From Palaemon carinicauda (lineage: Eukaryota; Arthropoda; Malacostraca; Decapoda; Palaemonidae), in assembly GCF_036898095.1 (NCBI RefSeq), contig NC_090725.1:328691666-328755665 (forward strand): 64,000 bases of DNA. Direction: 5' to 3'. The notes under the pieces are model-generated. The model did not search any database and was not told the DNA's origin. It was given only the letters and a program-made list of their open reading frames with translations. The position numbers and the translations under genes were made by a program. This document shows, in pieces, positions 1-9,808 of the stretch (positions are counted from its first letter, which is position 1; the number at the start of each line of letters is the position of its first letter).

Positions 1-1055
1 AATTTAAACAGATTATCATAAATTCTAACAAATAGATTAGATTCTAGGGCCCCACCAACAATATCATCAACAACATTTAATGTTTCCTTTGTTAAAGACC
101 GCAAAAATGTTGCTCGCTCACAAACGAACATGTAATTTTTATATTTTTCGGGTGGAATAATTTTATCAAATGGTGTGCTTCCTGCTAGCATGTTAAAATT
201 TTCTATATTACACAAACCATTACATCCCAACTGACGTATTTCATCTATTCGTTCTCTGTCTATAACAGTGTCAGAATAGAGAAATTCGTCATAATTACAA
301 TCCCACTTATTCACATTAAATAAGGGATGTTCATTTTCGGGTAAAATTATTATGTCCTTAGATATTACTGAATCATTAATAGAAAGACCTTTGTCAATAC
401 AAAAATTTCCATTAATTTTATACTTTATTAACTTTTTTTTATCTTGCAAATTATATCTAAAACACCCCGTATGTTCGGCTTGTATTCGTGCCAAGTAAAT
501 AACCATTCCAGTAACTGTTCCAGAAACAAGAGCAAATTTAACAATATTACTTTTATTTTTCCTTTTCTTAAGCGATAAAAATAGATTAATCCATATAGGA
601 TTATTATTAACAATATTTTTTCCCTTGGCACTTTTACACAAATCGGCGGCCTTTTCTAAACTTTTAGCTAATTCTTTTTCGTTCCTAAAACCAAAACTTA
701 CTGCTAAATCGTCAACCTCTTTTAATAGTTTTTTATATTTATTGTATGGTAAAGTTGAACGGATAAATGCATTTGTTTCACCAGGCAATGATAGATTATT
801 TCCACTTAAAGTTTTATTAAAGTCATCGTATTTTTTCCATTTATTTATATCATTAGGTATATATTTGGATGTGTCATTTGTTGTATTGAAAGTATAATTA
901 TTAAAATCTTCAATTAATGTGTTGAAATTTACATCATCCATATTATTTATATTATTAGATATGTTGACATTATAATTTCTAGAATTTACACTATCTGTAA
1001 ATTTGTTTTTACCTATAATATCCGTTACATTATCAATAAATGTAAATTTTACCAT
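1..1055 (-). CDS. pif-5: Probable PIF-5 (ODV-E56-like), partial, off left edge
   Basis: An uninterrupted minus-strand frame runs from an ATG at 1053-1055 to the first base of the window, about 351 codons, with no stop, so the C-terminus lies outside. The middle carries a hydrophobic stretch (about residues 178-195) followed by the cysteine-bearing segment EHTGCFRYN, and further cysteines follow. PIF-5 is an envelope protein of the oral infection complex in nudiviruses and baculoviruses. The assignment rests on overall feel (long N-terminal soluble part, conserved central GC-F-Y segment, neighbouring core genes), not on an alignment, and the usual C-terminal membrane anchor would be beyond the edge. 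Another structural protein is possible. Confidence 0.55.
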   Translation of the reverse strand, partial: MVKFTFIDNVTDIIGKNKFTDSVNSRNYNVNISNNINNMDDVNFNTLIEDFNNYTFNTTNDTSKYIPNDINKWKKYDDFNKTLSGNNLSLPGETNAFIRSTLPYNKYKKLLKEVDDLAVSFGFRNEKELAKSLEKAADLCKSAKGKNIVNNNPIWINLFLSLKKRKNKSNIVKFALVSGTVTGMVIYLARIQAEHTGCFRYNLQDKKKLIKYKINGNFCIDKGLSINDSVISKDIIILPENEHPLFNVNKWDCNYDEFLYSDTVIDRERIDEIRQLGCNGLCNIENFNMLAGSTPFDKIIPPEKYKNYMFVCERATFLRSLTKETLNVVDDIVGGALESNLFVRIYDNLFK

Positions 1056-1080
1056 GTTAAATCTATTATATTTTTTACTA

Positions 1081-1282
1081 AGGGTAAAAATATTAATTAA
1101 ATACATGGTGTATATTCAAGTTAATAAAAAATTAGACTTTATTTCAACTTATAAAAATATATTTGATGTGTATATATATATTCCTTTTATTTAATGAAAG
1201 AAAAAATCATTTATTTTTTTTTGGTATAATGAAATATAATAACCAAAAAGTAAAATAAATTCGTTTTCGGTTTTTATTGTTA
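1081..1282. other. Intergenic spacer with dispersed motif
   Basis: Short AT-rich gap between the putative PIF-5 start and the end of DNA polymerase, both on the minus strand. Positions about 1125-1205 hold a motif (GTGTATATATATATTCC, then TTTATTTAATGAAAG) that recurs with small changes near 9595-9640 and 26705-26755. Its role is unknown. Confidence 0.5.
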
Positions 1283-3409
1283 TTAAGATTTCATTGTGAT
1301 TGTCCACTTTCCACGTTCTGTGTCTTTTTCAGCAATAAGTAATAATGATTTTGATATTTTAAATATAAAACGATCTTTACTTGTATTATTATCCCAAAAC
1401 ATATTTTTTCTTTCCATCCAAGTTAATTGTTTGTTATTCAAAAAACACAACACAAATGAAATATTATTATTACAGTTTTTACAATCTATTATTAAACTTA
1501 TATCGTTTATTTCATTATGATTAAAAAGACGCAATAATAGATTTTCTAGTTCGTTGCGAAAATAGATTTTAGGACATTGCATTGTGTCATCCAATGTAAC
1601 GTAGAAGAAAGGTTCCTCGTTATTTTTATCTGCACATTGACTACTCAAAGTGGCATATAATAAAATGTGTTTCTTTTTCTTTACATTTCTCCAAAAGTTT
1701 AAAATATCATCAGGAATATTGCTATTAATAATCTCAATACCACCAAGTAACATACTATCACACTGATTAGAAAAATCTAAAAATGTATAACCCCTTGTCA
1801 TGTAATCTTGAATTTGTTTGTCTATTCCACATAGGAAAAAATCGTTTATTGATGGCAAATTTAAAAGTAAAAAAAGTTGTTTGAATGTTGGTGCCAAATA
1901 ATAGTCTATCATTCTTTTTTTGGAACAATGTATATTTTTTTTCCTTTTATTTAACATAATTATTGGTAAGTAATTTTGATGATTATCGACCAGATCTAAT
2001 GATAGAAAATTCTGTAAAGCTTCCTCGATATAATTTTTATAAATAGATTCATTGTTATCAAGAATCGAATGTAAACATTTTATCATAAGCTCATACACAA
2101 AATGGGGCATACGGATAGGAAAGCCCGATATTTTGTATTTGTTATCGTCGAGTTTTCCCATGTATAATTTTTTTCTGATCAAAACTAATCGCTTAAAAAC
2201 ATTTTCAACTTTTAACTTAATCTTGGGGTATTTTTGAAATGCATTATATTTTGATATTAGTTCTGTTATATGAAGGGGGCTCGACAAAAAGATACTGTCT
2301 GTGTCGCCATACAAACATACTGTATTGGAAAAATTTTTAGTGAAATAATCAATGGCTTCGTTCAGAAACCACCATCCATAATTTATAATCATATTGGCCG
2401 CCATAGGAGAATATAATGGAAATGTAGTATGGGAATACAAACCATAAATTGAATTTATCATCAATTTGAAGATAAGGGACTGGGACGACCCCTTTCTATA
2501 TTGCTGTCGTTTATTTATGAGATAGTCACAAAATAGCCGAATTGGAGTACAATTATCATTATTTTCCATAAATACTTTTCGTGATAAATAATGGTAATCT
2601 TTATTGCGTTTCGTTTTTATCCAAGGCGAAATATTAAAGTTTTTATGAAAAAAAAATTTGTTATTTTCAAATTCGTCATCAGAAACCATACATATATATC
2701 CTTTAATTATCCCAAACGTTGACATAATATTTGGATAAATTGATTCAAAATCAACACTTCCAATGTTTCTCTTTCCTTCAATATAATAATGAATTCCCTT
2801 TTCTGGTGGTAATACCAAACCCCCATCTAATACATTATTCTTGTGATTATTATCATTGGGTGGTATTTTATAATAATAATGATTATTATTATTTATAGGA
2901 GCAATAACAATTGACTGGAAAAAATTTTCAAGTAAGCGCGCAGCAATGCCTGGGATAGAAAAATTTCGCAATTTTGAAAATAAGGCCCCGTAGGCGTGAT
3001 TTGGACTTAAATCTGCAATGCTGAATAAAGACAAAACGCATGAAATCATTTCTGTTTTTTCTAAAAAAGAAAATAATAATTCTGCCCCCCCATCTTTAGC
3101 GATATTACATTTAATATCTAAAGCTTCACAAATAATTTTCAATTCGTAGGAGGGAGGATTATATCTAGGAAATTTTATAATTGAGTTTTGAAATATCTCC
3201 TTATAACGTAAAGCATCTATGTTAATTTTCCAGGGTGGTAGAGGAATAATTATTTCAGAAGAGAAAGAATTTAAAGAAGGATGAAGGTGTTGATTCTTGT
3301 CGCGTTTGATTAAACCATAAAAAAGACTTCTATCTAACAGATATTGAAAATCACATTTATCTATATTCCATCCAGTTATTATCAAACCGGTCTCTTTAAT
3401 ACAACACAA
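1283..3409 (-). CDS. dnapol: Family B DNA polymerase, C-terminal polymerase part
   Basis: Replicative viral DNA polymerase. The 708-residue frame shows an Exo II-like segment near the N-terminus (ITGWNIDKCDF, with CD where FD is usual), palm motif A DFESIYPNIM near residue 220, fingers motif B KLMINSIYGLY near 315, and motif C YGDTDSIF near 366 holding the catalytic aspartates, so the polymerase site looks intact. It lacks the N-terminal and Exo I region, which lies in the overlapping upstream frame 3396-4316. The two frames overlap by 14 bases next to A/T homopolymer runs at about 3421-3445, so this is one gene of roughly 1010 codons with a one-base frame break. The annotated first residue comes from inside the gene, not a true start. 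Confidence 0.92.
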   Translation of the reverse strand: MCCIKETGLIITGWNIDKCDFQYLLDRSLFYGLIKRDKNQHLHPSLNSFSSEIIIPLPPWKINIDALRYKEIFQNSIIKFPRYNPPSYELKIICEALDIKCNIAKDGGAELLFSFLEKTEMISCVLSLFSIADLSPNHAYGALFSKLRNFSIPGIAARLLENFFQSIVIAPINNNNHYYYKIPPNDNNHKNNVLDGGLVLPPEKGIHYYIEGKRNIGSVDFESIYPNIMSTFGIIKGYICMVSDDEFENNKFFFHKNFNISPWIKTKRNKDYHYLSRKVFMENNDNCTPIRLFCDYLINKRQQYRKGSSQSLIFKLMINSIYGLYSHTTFPLYSPMAANMIINYGWWFLNEAIDYFTKNFSNTVCLYGDTDSIFLSSPLHITELISKYNAFQKYPKIKLKVENVFKRLVLIRKKLYMGKLDDNKYKISGFPIRMPHFVYELMIKCLHSILDNNESIYKNYIEEALQNFLSLDLVDNHQNYLPIIMLNKRKKNIHCSKKRMIDYYLAPTFKQLFLLLNLPSINDFFLCGIDKQIQDYMTRGYTFLDFSNQCDSMLLGGIEIINSNIPDDILNFWRNVKKKKHILLYATLSSQCADKNNEEPFFYVTLDDTMQCPKIYFRNELENLLLRLFNHNEINDISLIIDCKNCNNNISFVLCFLNNKQLTWMERKNMFWDNNTSKDRFIFKISKSLLLIAEKDTERGKWTITMKS

Positions 3410-4316
3410 AGCACTTAAAATTTTTTTTAATTAATTTTTTTTCATTTTCATTGCCACTTAGATTTAATGTCGATTTAGATATACAATTATTATTATTATT
3501 ATTATTATTATAATTATTATTATTATTATTATTCAATCGTTTTCTTTTATTACCCTGGGTGGTGGTATAAAAAACACAAGACACTATTTCTTCTTTGGTG
3601 TTTCTTTTTATTTGTAAATTAGTTATTTTGTAACCAAAGAAATATTTAAAAATATTTATATTATCAGACACATATTTTAGTTGGGTCTCTGGACCATCCG
3701 AACCACGCCTTTTCTTTATAACGCGGAACAACCCCCTAGAAGAAAATATGTTTTTGGTATTTGTCGTATTTCTTTTAAATCTGTCATGTCGTATGCAATC
3801 AAAATAACACTGAATAACATTTCTATATTTTCCTATAGCATCAATACCATAATATTCTTGTTCATTTTGAAACACCTTAGATAATAATTTTATTTGAAGA
3901 CAATAAATTTTTATGACCGTACCAATATTTTTCTTGGAGTATATTTCTAGATAAGAAAAGTCTTTATTCAAGATGTGTCCCGCCGTTTCTTTGGGATACA
4001 ATTTGATTTGGATGTCTGAAAATATTTTTCGCCTTTCTCGCAGTGTAGTTATACGAGAAAAAAATATATCTACATTTTTGGTTACAATTACAATATGATT
4101 ATATTTATTAGTAAAATAAGGATGTGGTAAAGGAATTATTATAAGTTCATTTGAATTATAATCTACAGAAAATATTTTTTCTCTGCTAGGAGTCTCGTCC
4201 CAATTATATATCCATATATAATTATGCAAACCAATCTCTTTTTCTAAATTTAAAATTTTTTGGGGGGGCGTAAAATATAAATTTCCACCCATCAAAACTA
4301 TTATTTTTCTACTCAA
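3396..4316 (-). CDS. dnapol: Family B DNA polymerase, N-terminal part (other frame)
   Basis: A 306-residue frame directly upstream of and overlapping the polymerase domain. It carries the N-terminal domain and, near its end, a low-complexity asparagine tract (about residues 265-282) encoded by an ATT/AAT microsatellite at 3489-3533. I could not find a clear Exo I D-x-E motif where it would be expected. The last dozen codons, after the A-runs at 3421-3445, are probably out of frame, and the true reading passes into the 1283-3409 frame. The start ATG is at 4314-4316. Alone this piece would have no polymerase activity. Confidence 0.75.
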   Translation of the reverse strand: MSRKIIVLMGGNLYFTPPQKILNLEKEIGLHNYIWIYNWDETPSREKIFSVDYNSNELIIIPLPHPYFTNKYNHIVIVTKNVDIFFSRITTLRERRKIFSDIQIKLYPKETAGHILNKDFSYLEIYSKKNIGTVIKIYCLQIKLLSKVFQNEQEYYGIDAIGKYRNVIQCYFDCIRHDRFKRNTTNTKNIFSSRGLFRVIKKRRGSDGPETQLKYVSDNINIFKYFFGYKITNLQIKRNTKEEIVSCVFYTTTQGNKRKRLNNNNNNNYNNNNNNNNCISKSTLNLSGNENEKKLIKKNFKCFVLY

Positions 4317-4657
4317 TTGTTAAGTTTATATTACTACAAAATTTCAATATACTACGAATCGATTATAAAAAAAAAACAATAATACGATTAATGGCTTATT
4401 ACTTATAGTATGGGGGAGTTTTTTATGCTTAATGTGTTTATACACAAAGAATATGAATATAATTATCAAATATATCAAATCGGGTAAACATAAATATAAA
4501 ATGATAGATATAAATAATATAACAATAAAAAAAGTTTATTTCTATCTATTTCATTTGATTTTGTTCTAATTTCTATATATTATTTTATACACCAAAACTA
4601 ATTTTAAGTGAAAAAGTAAACTTGCGTAATGAAAGACTTCGTGTTTGTTATTTGGAA
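4317..4657. other. AT-rich gap
   Basis: About 340 bases between DNA polymerase and the next small gene. No frame, RNA gene or clear repeat is visible. The sequence upstream of the polymerase start probably holds its promoter, but no motif stands out. Confidence 0.4.
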
Positions 4658-4867
4658 TTATTTTATTTTTTCATATTCAGTTATTTTTTTTGTATTTTGT
4701 TTATAATCATAAACTGTTACACTAAAATATATCATGAATAAAATAATGCTATAAGTTATCATATAAATCTTATGATTGCCATTTTCATATTTAATCATAA
4801 TCTGAATTAATATTAAAAAAACCAACAACAGTGCTATAATATATTTAAATATTGATACATACTGCAT
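4658..4867 (-). CDS. Small two-helix membrane protein
   Basis: A 69-residue protein made almost entirely of two hydrophobic helices (about residues 8-25 and 35-53) with a charged C-terminal tail (TKKITEYEKIK). The function is not recognised. It resembles in size and topology the proteins at 7554-7829, 10676-10939 and 53118-53387, which may be small virion-envelope proteins. The ATG at 4865-4867 sits in an AT-rich leader. Confidence 0.55.
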   Translation of the reverse strand: MQYVSIFKYIIALLLVFLILIQIMIKYENGNHKIYMITYSIILFMIYFSVTVYDYKQNTKKITEYEKIK

Positions 4868-5091
4868 TTTTTAATATTATAACAAAAAACATTTTTTTCA
4901 TCAATTTAGTCGGTAGTATAACACACACCCATTATTATTATATGAATAATGAACTAAATTTATTAATCAACCCATAACATAATATTTTTCATAATTTGTT
5001 GGGTTGTAACAAAATGGATATAATTTAGGATATATGGATTAATATGTTTTATAATAATTATGTAAAAAATATCAACAAAATTTTTTTTAAA

Positions 5092-5092
<1 letters not shown>

Positions 5093-5124
<32 letters not shown>
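5093..5124. repeat. TA dinucleotide run
   Basis: TA microsatellite in the gap between the divergent genes at 4867 and 5258. A similar run lies at 5944-5980 upstream of the next plus-strand gene. Confidence 0.8.
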
Positions 5125-5130
<6 letters not shown>

Positions 5131-5257
5131 CCTTTTATCTCTTAAAAATTAATTGATCAACTTCTTATATATATCTAGATACATATTCCTAAATTAAGTA
5201 TCGTGGGTTAATTCTATTTTTCGGGCGGATAGATAATTTTATATAATCTTTATCAAA

Positions 5258-5752
5258 ATGAATAATAATCTTATCAGAATGTGTTCTTATATTTTGGTAG
5301 CCGCAAATGGTTTAAATGTAACTGGCCCCCCTAGATTTTATAATAAGAGCGGGGGGCGTTTAGAACCCGAACATGGCGTAGATGATATTTTTACAACTAA
5401 AAATTATCATGATGATAATATAAATTCAAATATTACATCAACGATTAGTAAAGATTATTTTGATTCTTCTCCCGGTAATAATGGTAAAAATATAGATTTT
5501 ATCCATGATTTTGATAATACTTCTTCTACTACCGAAACAAAAGAAATGGGTGATATAATATCAAAAATACTTACAATGGAAGTTTTTGTAATTTTTATAC
5601 TATTTTTATTATTGATAGTTACTTCATTAATGCATTTTTTTTATCATAAAAGGGAAAACGAACAAAATATTGTTTTGAAAAGAACAAATCTAGTTAAAAC
5701 AAACGAACATAATAATAACACCGATGATAGTAATATGATGACCAATAGATAA
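5258..5752 (+). CDS. Single-pass membrane protein, unknown
   Basis: A 164-residue protein with a weakly hydrophobic N-terminus that might be a signal, an Asn/Asp/Ser-rich middle, one strong transmembrane helix (about 107-127, VFVIFILFLLLIVTSLMHFF) and a basic then polar tail. The topology suggests an ectodomain of about 100 residues. A TATA-like TTATATAA lies at about 5239-5246. The C-terminal third and the downstream flank are duplicated, in degraded form, at about 46500-46935, so a relative of this gene once sat there. No family recognised. Confidence 0.6.
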   Translation: MNNNLIRMCSYILVAANGLNVTGPPRFYNKSGGRLEPEHGVDDIFTTKNYHDDNINSNITSTISKDYFDSSPGNNGKNIDFIHDFDNTSSTTETKEMGDIISKILTMEVFVIFILFLLLIVTSLMHFFYHKRENEQNIVLKRTNLVKTNEHNNNTDDSNMMTNR

Positions 5753-5942
5753 TTGAATAATATAAACACATTCCCATTATTTTAGTTCCTAAATTCAAAA
5801 TTTACTATTATTTAATTGAATAGCAATCATTTTATTGTGAAATTTTTAATTTTTAAATTTGGACTTGACTGGTTAGCAGGCAAACTAAAAATAACTAATT
5901 GTATAAGCATAATAATATATTTAATTTGTTTTTTAATGCCCA

Positions 5943-5984
<42 letters not shown>

Positions 5985-6079
5985 AGTAAAACACGCAGCA
6001 GATACATCTTATAGGTTTTGACAGACCGACCGACCGACCGACCGACCAGTAAATTACTTGGGTCTCTGACGAAAGAATA

Positions 6080-6775
6080 ATGTATGCTTTTATTATACTT
6101 TTGTGTTGTTATTATACACAATTTACAAATCATATCATATTAGTAAAATCAATGCCCATAAATTTAAACAACCACACTGAAATAACAACCGAGGATTATT
6201 ATAATAATAATAACAACAGCAATTTTAGTGAATCTACGGATGTTCCACAATTTGAAGAATCTTTTCACTCTATCACCACCACAATAATAACCAAAAATGA
6301 TGATATTACAGAATATAATTTTGACAATGGATGCGAGAAAAATGGATACGAAACAAATAATATACCATTTAAAGGCCCCGACACAAACTCTAGTTGTAAA
6401 TATTCTCACTCACATATAAATACTATATCTAAGAAGTATAACTTTGACAATAGATGCGAGAAAAGTAGATATAATACAACGGATATAGACCACGACACAA
6501 ACTCTAGTTGTAAATATTCACACTCATTTGCTATGAAAGTAAATAACGATAATATTACCACGGCAAATAAAATAAATCAGAACAACGCACTCTTACTGAA
6601 ACTAATATCCTTGGATTTTATAATATTGTCATTCAGTTTTATAATTTTTTTATTCATTATAATATCAATCACCCTTTTGTTTATAAAAATTTATTGTAAA
6701 GGAAAAAAATCTTTCGGGGGGAATGGGTTAAAGAGGTCAACGACAATGAATCAAATAAATAATAACCTTTGTTAA
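6080..6775 (+). CDS. Signal-anchored membrane protein with internal repeats
   Basis: A 231-residue protein with an N-terminal signal-like segment (IILLCCYYTQF), an Asn/Thr-rich ectodomain carrying two copies of a cysteine-bearing unit (YNFDNGCEKNGY with DTNSSCKYSHSH, then YNFDNRCEKSRY with DTNSSCKYSHSF) and a C-terminal transmembrane helix (about 172-202). Same architecture as its upstream neighbour, and probably an envelope glycoprotein with many N-x-S/T sites. Function unknown. It ends exactly where the convergent gene at 6776-7120 ends. Confidence 0.6.
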   Translation: MYAFIILLCCYYTQFTNHIILVKSMPINLNNHTEITTEDYYNNNNNSNFSESTDVPQFEESFHSITTTIITKNDDITEYNFDNGCEKNGYETNNIPFKGPDTNSSCKYSHSHINTISKKYNFDNRCEKSRYNTTDIDHDTNSSCKYSHSFAMKVNNDNITTANKINQNNALLLKLISLDFIILSFSFIIFLFIIISITLLFIKIYCKGKKSFGGNGLKRSTTMNQINNNLC

Positions 6776-7120
6776 TTAAATACTAACATTTTGTATTAGG
6801 GGATTAAACACACCAGTGCTTTTCATTTTATTTAAGATATTAAGAGTTTCATTGAACTGGTTCTCTGACATATGGCGTGCATAATATAAAATAGATACCA
6901 TAAGTATAATATATAACACCTTATTCATTACTTTCATTGAGATGTTCTTACATAGAAAGGAATTTGTTTTTGATAGCAAACTATTACTCCTTTCGCTGGT
7001 TGTGGATTTTTCTTTTTCTTTGATCAGGTTTTCTTGTATCCTTTTTTTTCCTTCTAGTTCTTCTTGTACATTTGGGTCATTAATAAAAGTTTCAATACTA
7101 TGAGTATCTTTGTTTGTCAT
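6776..7120 (-). CDS. Small tail-region membrane protein, unknown
   Basis: A 114-residue protein with a charged N-terminal half (EELEGKKRIQENLIKEKEKS, predicted helical) and one transmembrane helix at about residues 66-83 (VLYIILMVSILYYARHM). The C-terminal part is short. It converges on the previous gene with no spacer. No family recognised. Confidence 0.55.
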   Translation of the reverse strand: MTNKDTHSIETFINDPNVQEELEGKKRIQENLIKEKEKSTTSERSNSLLSKTNSFLCKNISMKVMNKVLYIILMVSILYYARHMSENQFNETLNILNKMKSTGVFNPLIQNVSI

Positions 7121-7178
7121 TTTTTATTTTTAGGCAATTTTTATGTTTTTTATCCAATATAAGGTATAATAAATATTT

Positions 7179-7502
7179 CTATATAGAATCTGTACGGATT
7201 ATTATTTTGTGCATATTTTCATTTAAATTGTGAGAATAAAAGCAACGTCCATTTGTGCTTGTTAATAAATCACAAGAAATCTTTTTGGGCGTAGAACAAA
7301 ATTTTGCGTAATACTTGTTTAATAGTGATGAAATATCTTCTGTTTTATTGTTTGTTCTGGTTTTTATATCCTGTACATGAATCAATGTGGTACATATTGT
7401 ATTACAGCTGGGGCAGTTGTTCTCCAAATTAATTATTTTAATAAAAAAATGATGACAATGTGTACAATAGTAAATATGTGGAGGGATAGTTCTAGTTTCC
7501 AT
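7179..7502 (-). CDS. Zinc-ribbon protein, unknown
   Basis: A 107-residue protein whose N-terminal part has two CxxC knuckles about 15 residues apart (YYCTHCHHFF and NNCPSCNT), a typical zinc ribbon. The remaining half has two more cysteines but no recognised domain. Zinc ribbons of this kind occur in transcription and redox proteins, and I cannot choose. It lies in a run of small minus-strand genes. Confidence 0.6.
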   Translation of the reverse strand: METRTIPPHIYYCTHCHHFFIKIINLENNCPSCNTICTTLIHVQDIKTRTNNKTEDISSLLNKYYAKFCSTPKKISCDLLTSTNGRCFYSHNLNENMHKIIIRTDSI

Positions 7503-7553
7503 TTTTTAACTTATAATTGGGGGGCGTTTTGTAAATGAAATAATAATATTTTG

Positions 7554-7829
7554 TTACTTATTCAAGTGTTCTAAAAATTCGTTATCAAATACAATATCCT
7601 TATTATATTTCTGTATTGGTGGGGGTTTATTTAACTGATAATCTTGAAATGGCCAAATAAATTTATTAAATGATATAATTTCTATTAAAAGAATGAATGT
7701 AAGAATAATTATAATTATATAACCATTATCAATTTTTCTACCAAAAATATTCGTTGCTAACAACATTAAAATAAAAACAAACAAAAATAATTTTAAGATA
7801 GATAAATAAACCAATAACATTTTATCCAT
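7554..7829 (-). CDS. Small two-helix membrane protein
   Basis: A 91-residue protein with two long hydrophobic helices (about 6-27 and 37-56) and a C-terminal region rich in proline and charge (FQDYQLNKPPPIQKYNKD). Topology like 4658-4867, 10676-10939 and 53118-53387. Function unknown. Confidence 0.55.
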   Translation of the reverse strand: MDKMLLVYLSILKLFLFVFILMLLATNIFGRKIDNGYIIIIILTFILLIEIISFNKFIWPFQDYQLNKPPPIQKYNKDIVFDNEFLEHLNK

Positions 7830-7893
7830 TTTTTAATTTTTCTACCACTATAATAACTGATTAACTAATTAGACGATATAATTACATATAATA

Positions 7894-8040
7894 ATGATAT
7901 TCAATCGACTTTTTTTCTCGGGCATATTTTTTCTATCCTATTACCCAGGAAGAAAACCCAACAAAACACAAACAAACCACGATGATACCAAACCAAATTT
8001 ATCAGCAATTAAGAAAATTAAAAAATATATAAATATATAA
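7894..8040 (+). CDS. Possible 48-residue ORF with hydrophobic N-terminus
   Basis: ATG at 7894 and TAA at 8038-8040. The N-terminus is hydrophobic (FNRLFFSGIFFLSYY) and the rest basic. It could be a small protein, or the displaced N-terminus of the following 8076-8711 frame, which has no ATG of its own before residue 41. Confidence 0.25.
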   Translation: MIFNRLFFSGIFFLSYYPGRKPNKTQTNHDDTKPNLSAIKKIKKYINI

Positions 8041-8075
8041 TAATCTTATTATCTTTAAGTCTATTTGATAATTGT

Positions 8076-8711
8076 TTGTCTGTTAAAATAATAACCATCA
8101 CTAGACATAATCCAAAAATACATCTATCACAAAATGTATTGAACTCTACTAATATTTTGAATAAATCAAAAGAAGATTGGCTTTTAGATTTTAAAATGGC
8201 AGTAACTCATGAAATGGAGAAACCAAATTATAATATATCAAAAAGAGAAATAGTTAAAACTAATATATTATTATTGGCTCAACAAAAATCAATAATTCGA
8301 CCACGGATTTTAATTTTATTTTATAAAGAAATTATAAAAAATTTTAAAACGGAATTCTATAATCTTAGTTTTAAGCAAAAGCTGAATCCTATAATATTAA
8401 ATAATGTTACTACAAATAATATTTCGTTAAATTTAGATAAATTGGTTGATATAAATTATGAAAAAAAACAACAAAACAATAATAATAAATGGTTAACTGA
8501 CAATAAAGTTCAATCTATTAATGATTACTCATTAAATAATAATGAAAATTGTAGAAAAACATCTCATTATAATGATTTACAAGCTAAAATACAATTCAAA
8601 TTATGTATCTATAAATCACGTAAATATATAAAAGAATACATTGTTAAAATATTTCTTGTTACAGACGTAAAACATTTTAATTATTTAGAATGGACACCTA
8701 ATCTTTCTTGA
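8076..8711 (+). CDS. Unknown basic protein, start uncertain
   Basis: A 211-residue reading frame. It is open upstream but has no ATG before the one at about residue 41, so the start is either a non-ATG codon, the internal ATG, or lies in the other frame at 7894. Composition is Lys/Asn/Ile-rich, without transmembrane segments. It is followed 75 bases later by the Ac81-like gene on the same strand. No family recognised. Confidence 0.5.
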   Translation: MSVKIITITRHNPKIHLSQNVLNSTNILNKSKEDWLLDFKMAVTHEMEKPNYNISKREIVKTNILLLAQQKSIIRPRILILFYKEIIKNFKTEFYNLSFKQKLNPIILNNVTTNNISLNLDKLVDINYEKKQQNNNNKWLTDNKVQSINDYSLNNNENCRKTSHYNDLQAKIQFKLCIYKSRKYIKEYIVKIFLVTDVKHFNYLEWTPNLS

Positions 8712-8786
8712 AAATATATTATCTTAAAATTATTTTGATAAATAATAAATATAGAGTATCAATTTATTTAAAAAATACAACTAATT

Positions 8787-9209
8787 ATGCATATTGTTAA
8801 AAATGTTTTTACAGAAATATCTAACGCAAATGTGGCTGCGATTTATTATGTGTGTCATAAATATAAAAAAGAACCATGGTTTAACGCGCAATTACGATTG
8901 TGTCTTTCGCGGTTATATCTTATACAAAATATAAAACTATTTAAACCACCCCTAATTATTTATTCATATAAAAATGATAAAAATGAAATAGATTATTTTT
9001 ATGAGGGATATCATTATTTATTGTCTGAGATGGAAAAACATCACATCTTATATAAAAATCATATTAGAAATAAAATATTAGTTATTTTAAATTTGGTTAG
9101 TATTTTCATTATGCTATTTTTATCATTATTAGCAATATTTAAATGGCCAGTAAAGAAAAAAAGTTTTATTCAAATGACAGAAATACACAAACCTTCATGT
9201 TTAACTTGA
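8787..9209 (+). CDS. ac81: Ac81-like core protein
   Basis: A 140-residue protein with a conserved-looking body (WFNAQLRLCLSRLYL, then YFYEGYHYLLSEMEKHH) and a C-terminal transmembrane helix (about 105-125). This arrangement matches Ac81, a core protein of baculoviruses and nudiviruses needed for occlusion-derived virion envelopment and carrying a hydrophobic C-terminal region. Baculoviral Ac81 is longer (over 200 residues), so this may be a short form, or its N-terminus may be in the preceding gene. Assigned by recognition of the motif block, without alignment. Confidence 0.6.
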   Translation: MHIVKNVFTEISNANVAAIYYVCHKYKKEPWFNAQLRLCLSRLYLIQNIKLFKPPLIIYSYKNDKNEIDYFYEGYHYLLSEMEKHHILYKNHIRNKILVILNLVSIFIMLFLSLLAIFKWPVKKKSFIQMTEIHKPSCLT

Positions 9210-9310
9210 ATATAAATATAAATATTTATCAGGTATTAAAAGAGAATTATTAATTGATCTATTCATTCCAGAAAATCTTTGTCTCGTCCCCAGTTGTACA
9301 TTGTACCGTA

Positions 9311-9505
9311 CTATAACCAAAGTTTATCTATACGTGTTCCATTTATGTTGTCATTGATATTCAAAACTTCAGCTACTAACTCTTTTTTCTGGAATTTGGC
9401 TTTTTCATACCGTTCTTCGCCATAACGACCGCGTCTTTGGGCTTCTCGTTTGTGTGTGTTTCTCTTCCGTTCATATTATTTATTTTGAGCTAATCTTTTA
9501 ATCAT
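9311..9505 (-). pseudogene. Small basic protein, frame broken
   Basis: A minus-strand ATG at 9503-9505 opens a frame that stops after nine codons. A neighbouring frame then reads a strongly charged sequence containing REAQRRGRYGEERYEKAKF, ending at TAG 9311-9313. The composition looks like real coding sequence with a frame break in the A/T-rich stretch near 9478-9485. Too short for confident assignment. Confidence 0.35.
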
Positions 9506-9808
9506 TTACAGTATATATATATACTAAGAAAATTAATAAAACCCTGGTTGTAGTAAATTATGTATTAAAGCAAGCTACACAATTTATAAAAATGTATTTG
9601 ACGCGTATATATATTCCTTTTATTCAATGAAAGAAAAAAATTAAATATATGGTATATTTTCAGGTTAATAAAAAATTAGACGTTATAAGTATTATATGCT
9701 TTTATTTTTGGCTTTGGTGGTACAAATAATCTATTATAATAAAGGATATGTCGTAAAATAATATACATCTAATGAGTTTTTATCAAAATCAACAATAAAA
9801 GGAACTAT
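9506..9808. other. AT-rich gap with dispersed motif
   Basis: No gene is visible. About 9590-9640 is a copy of the dispersed motif also present near 1150-1205 and 26705-26755. Confidence 0.4.

Noticed and set aside
5933..6133. 66-codon minus-strand frame with VGRSVGRSV
   Set aside because: Produced by CGAC and TA repeats in the leader of the gene at 6080.
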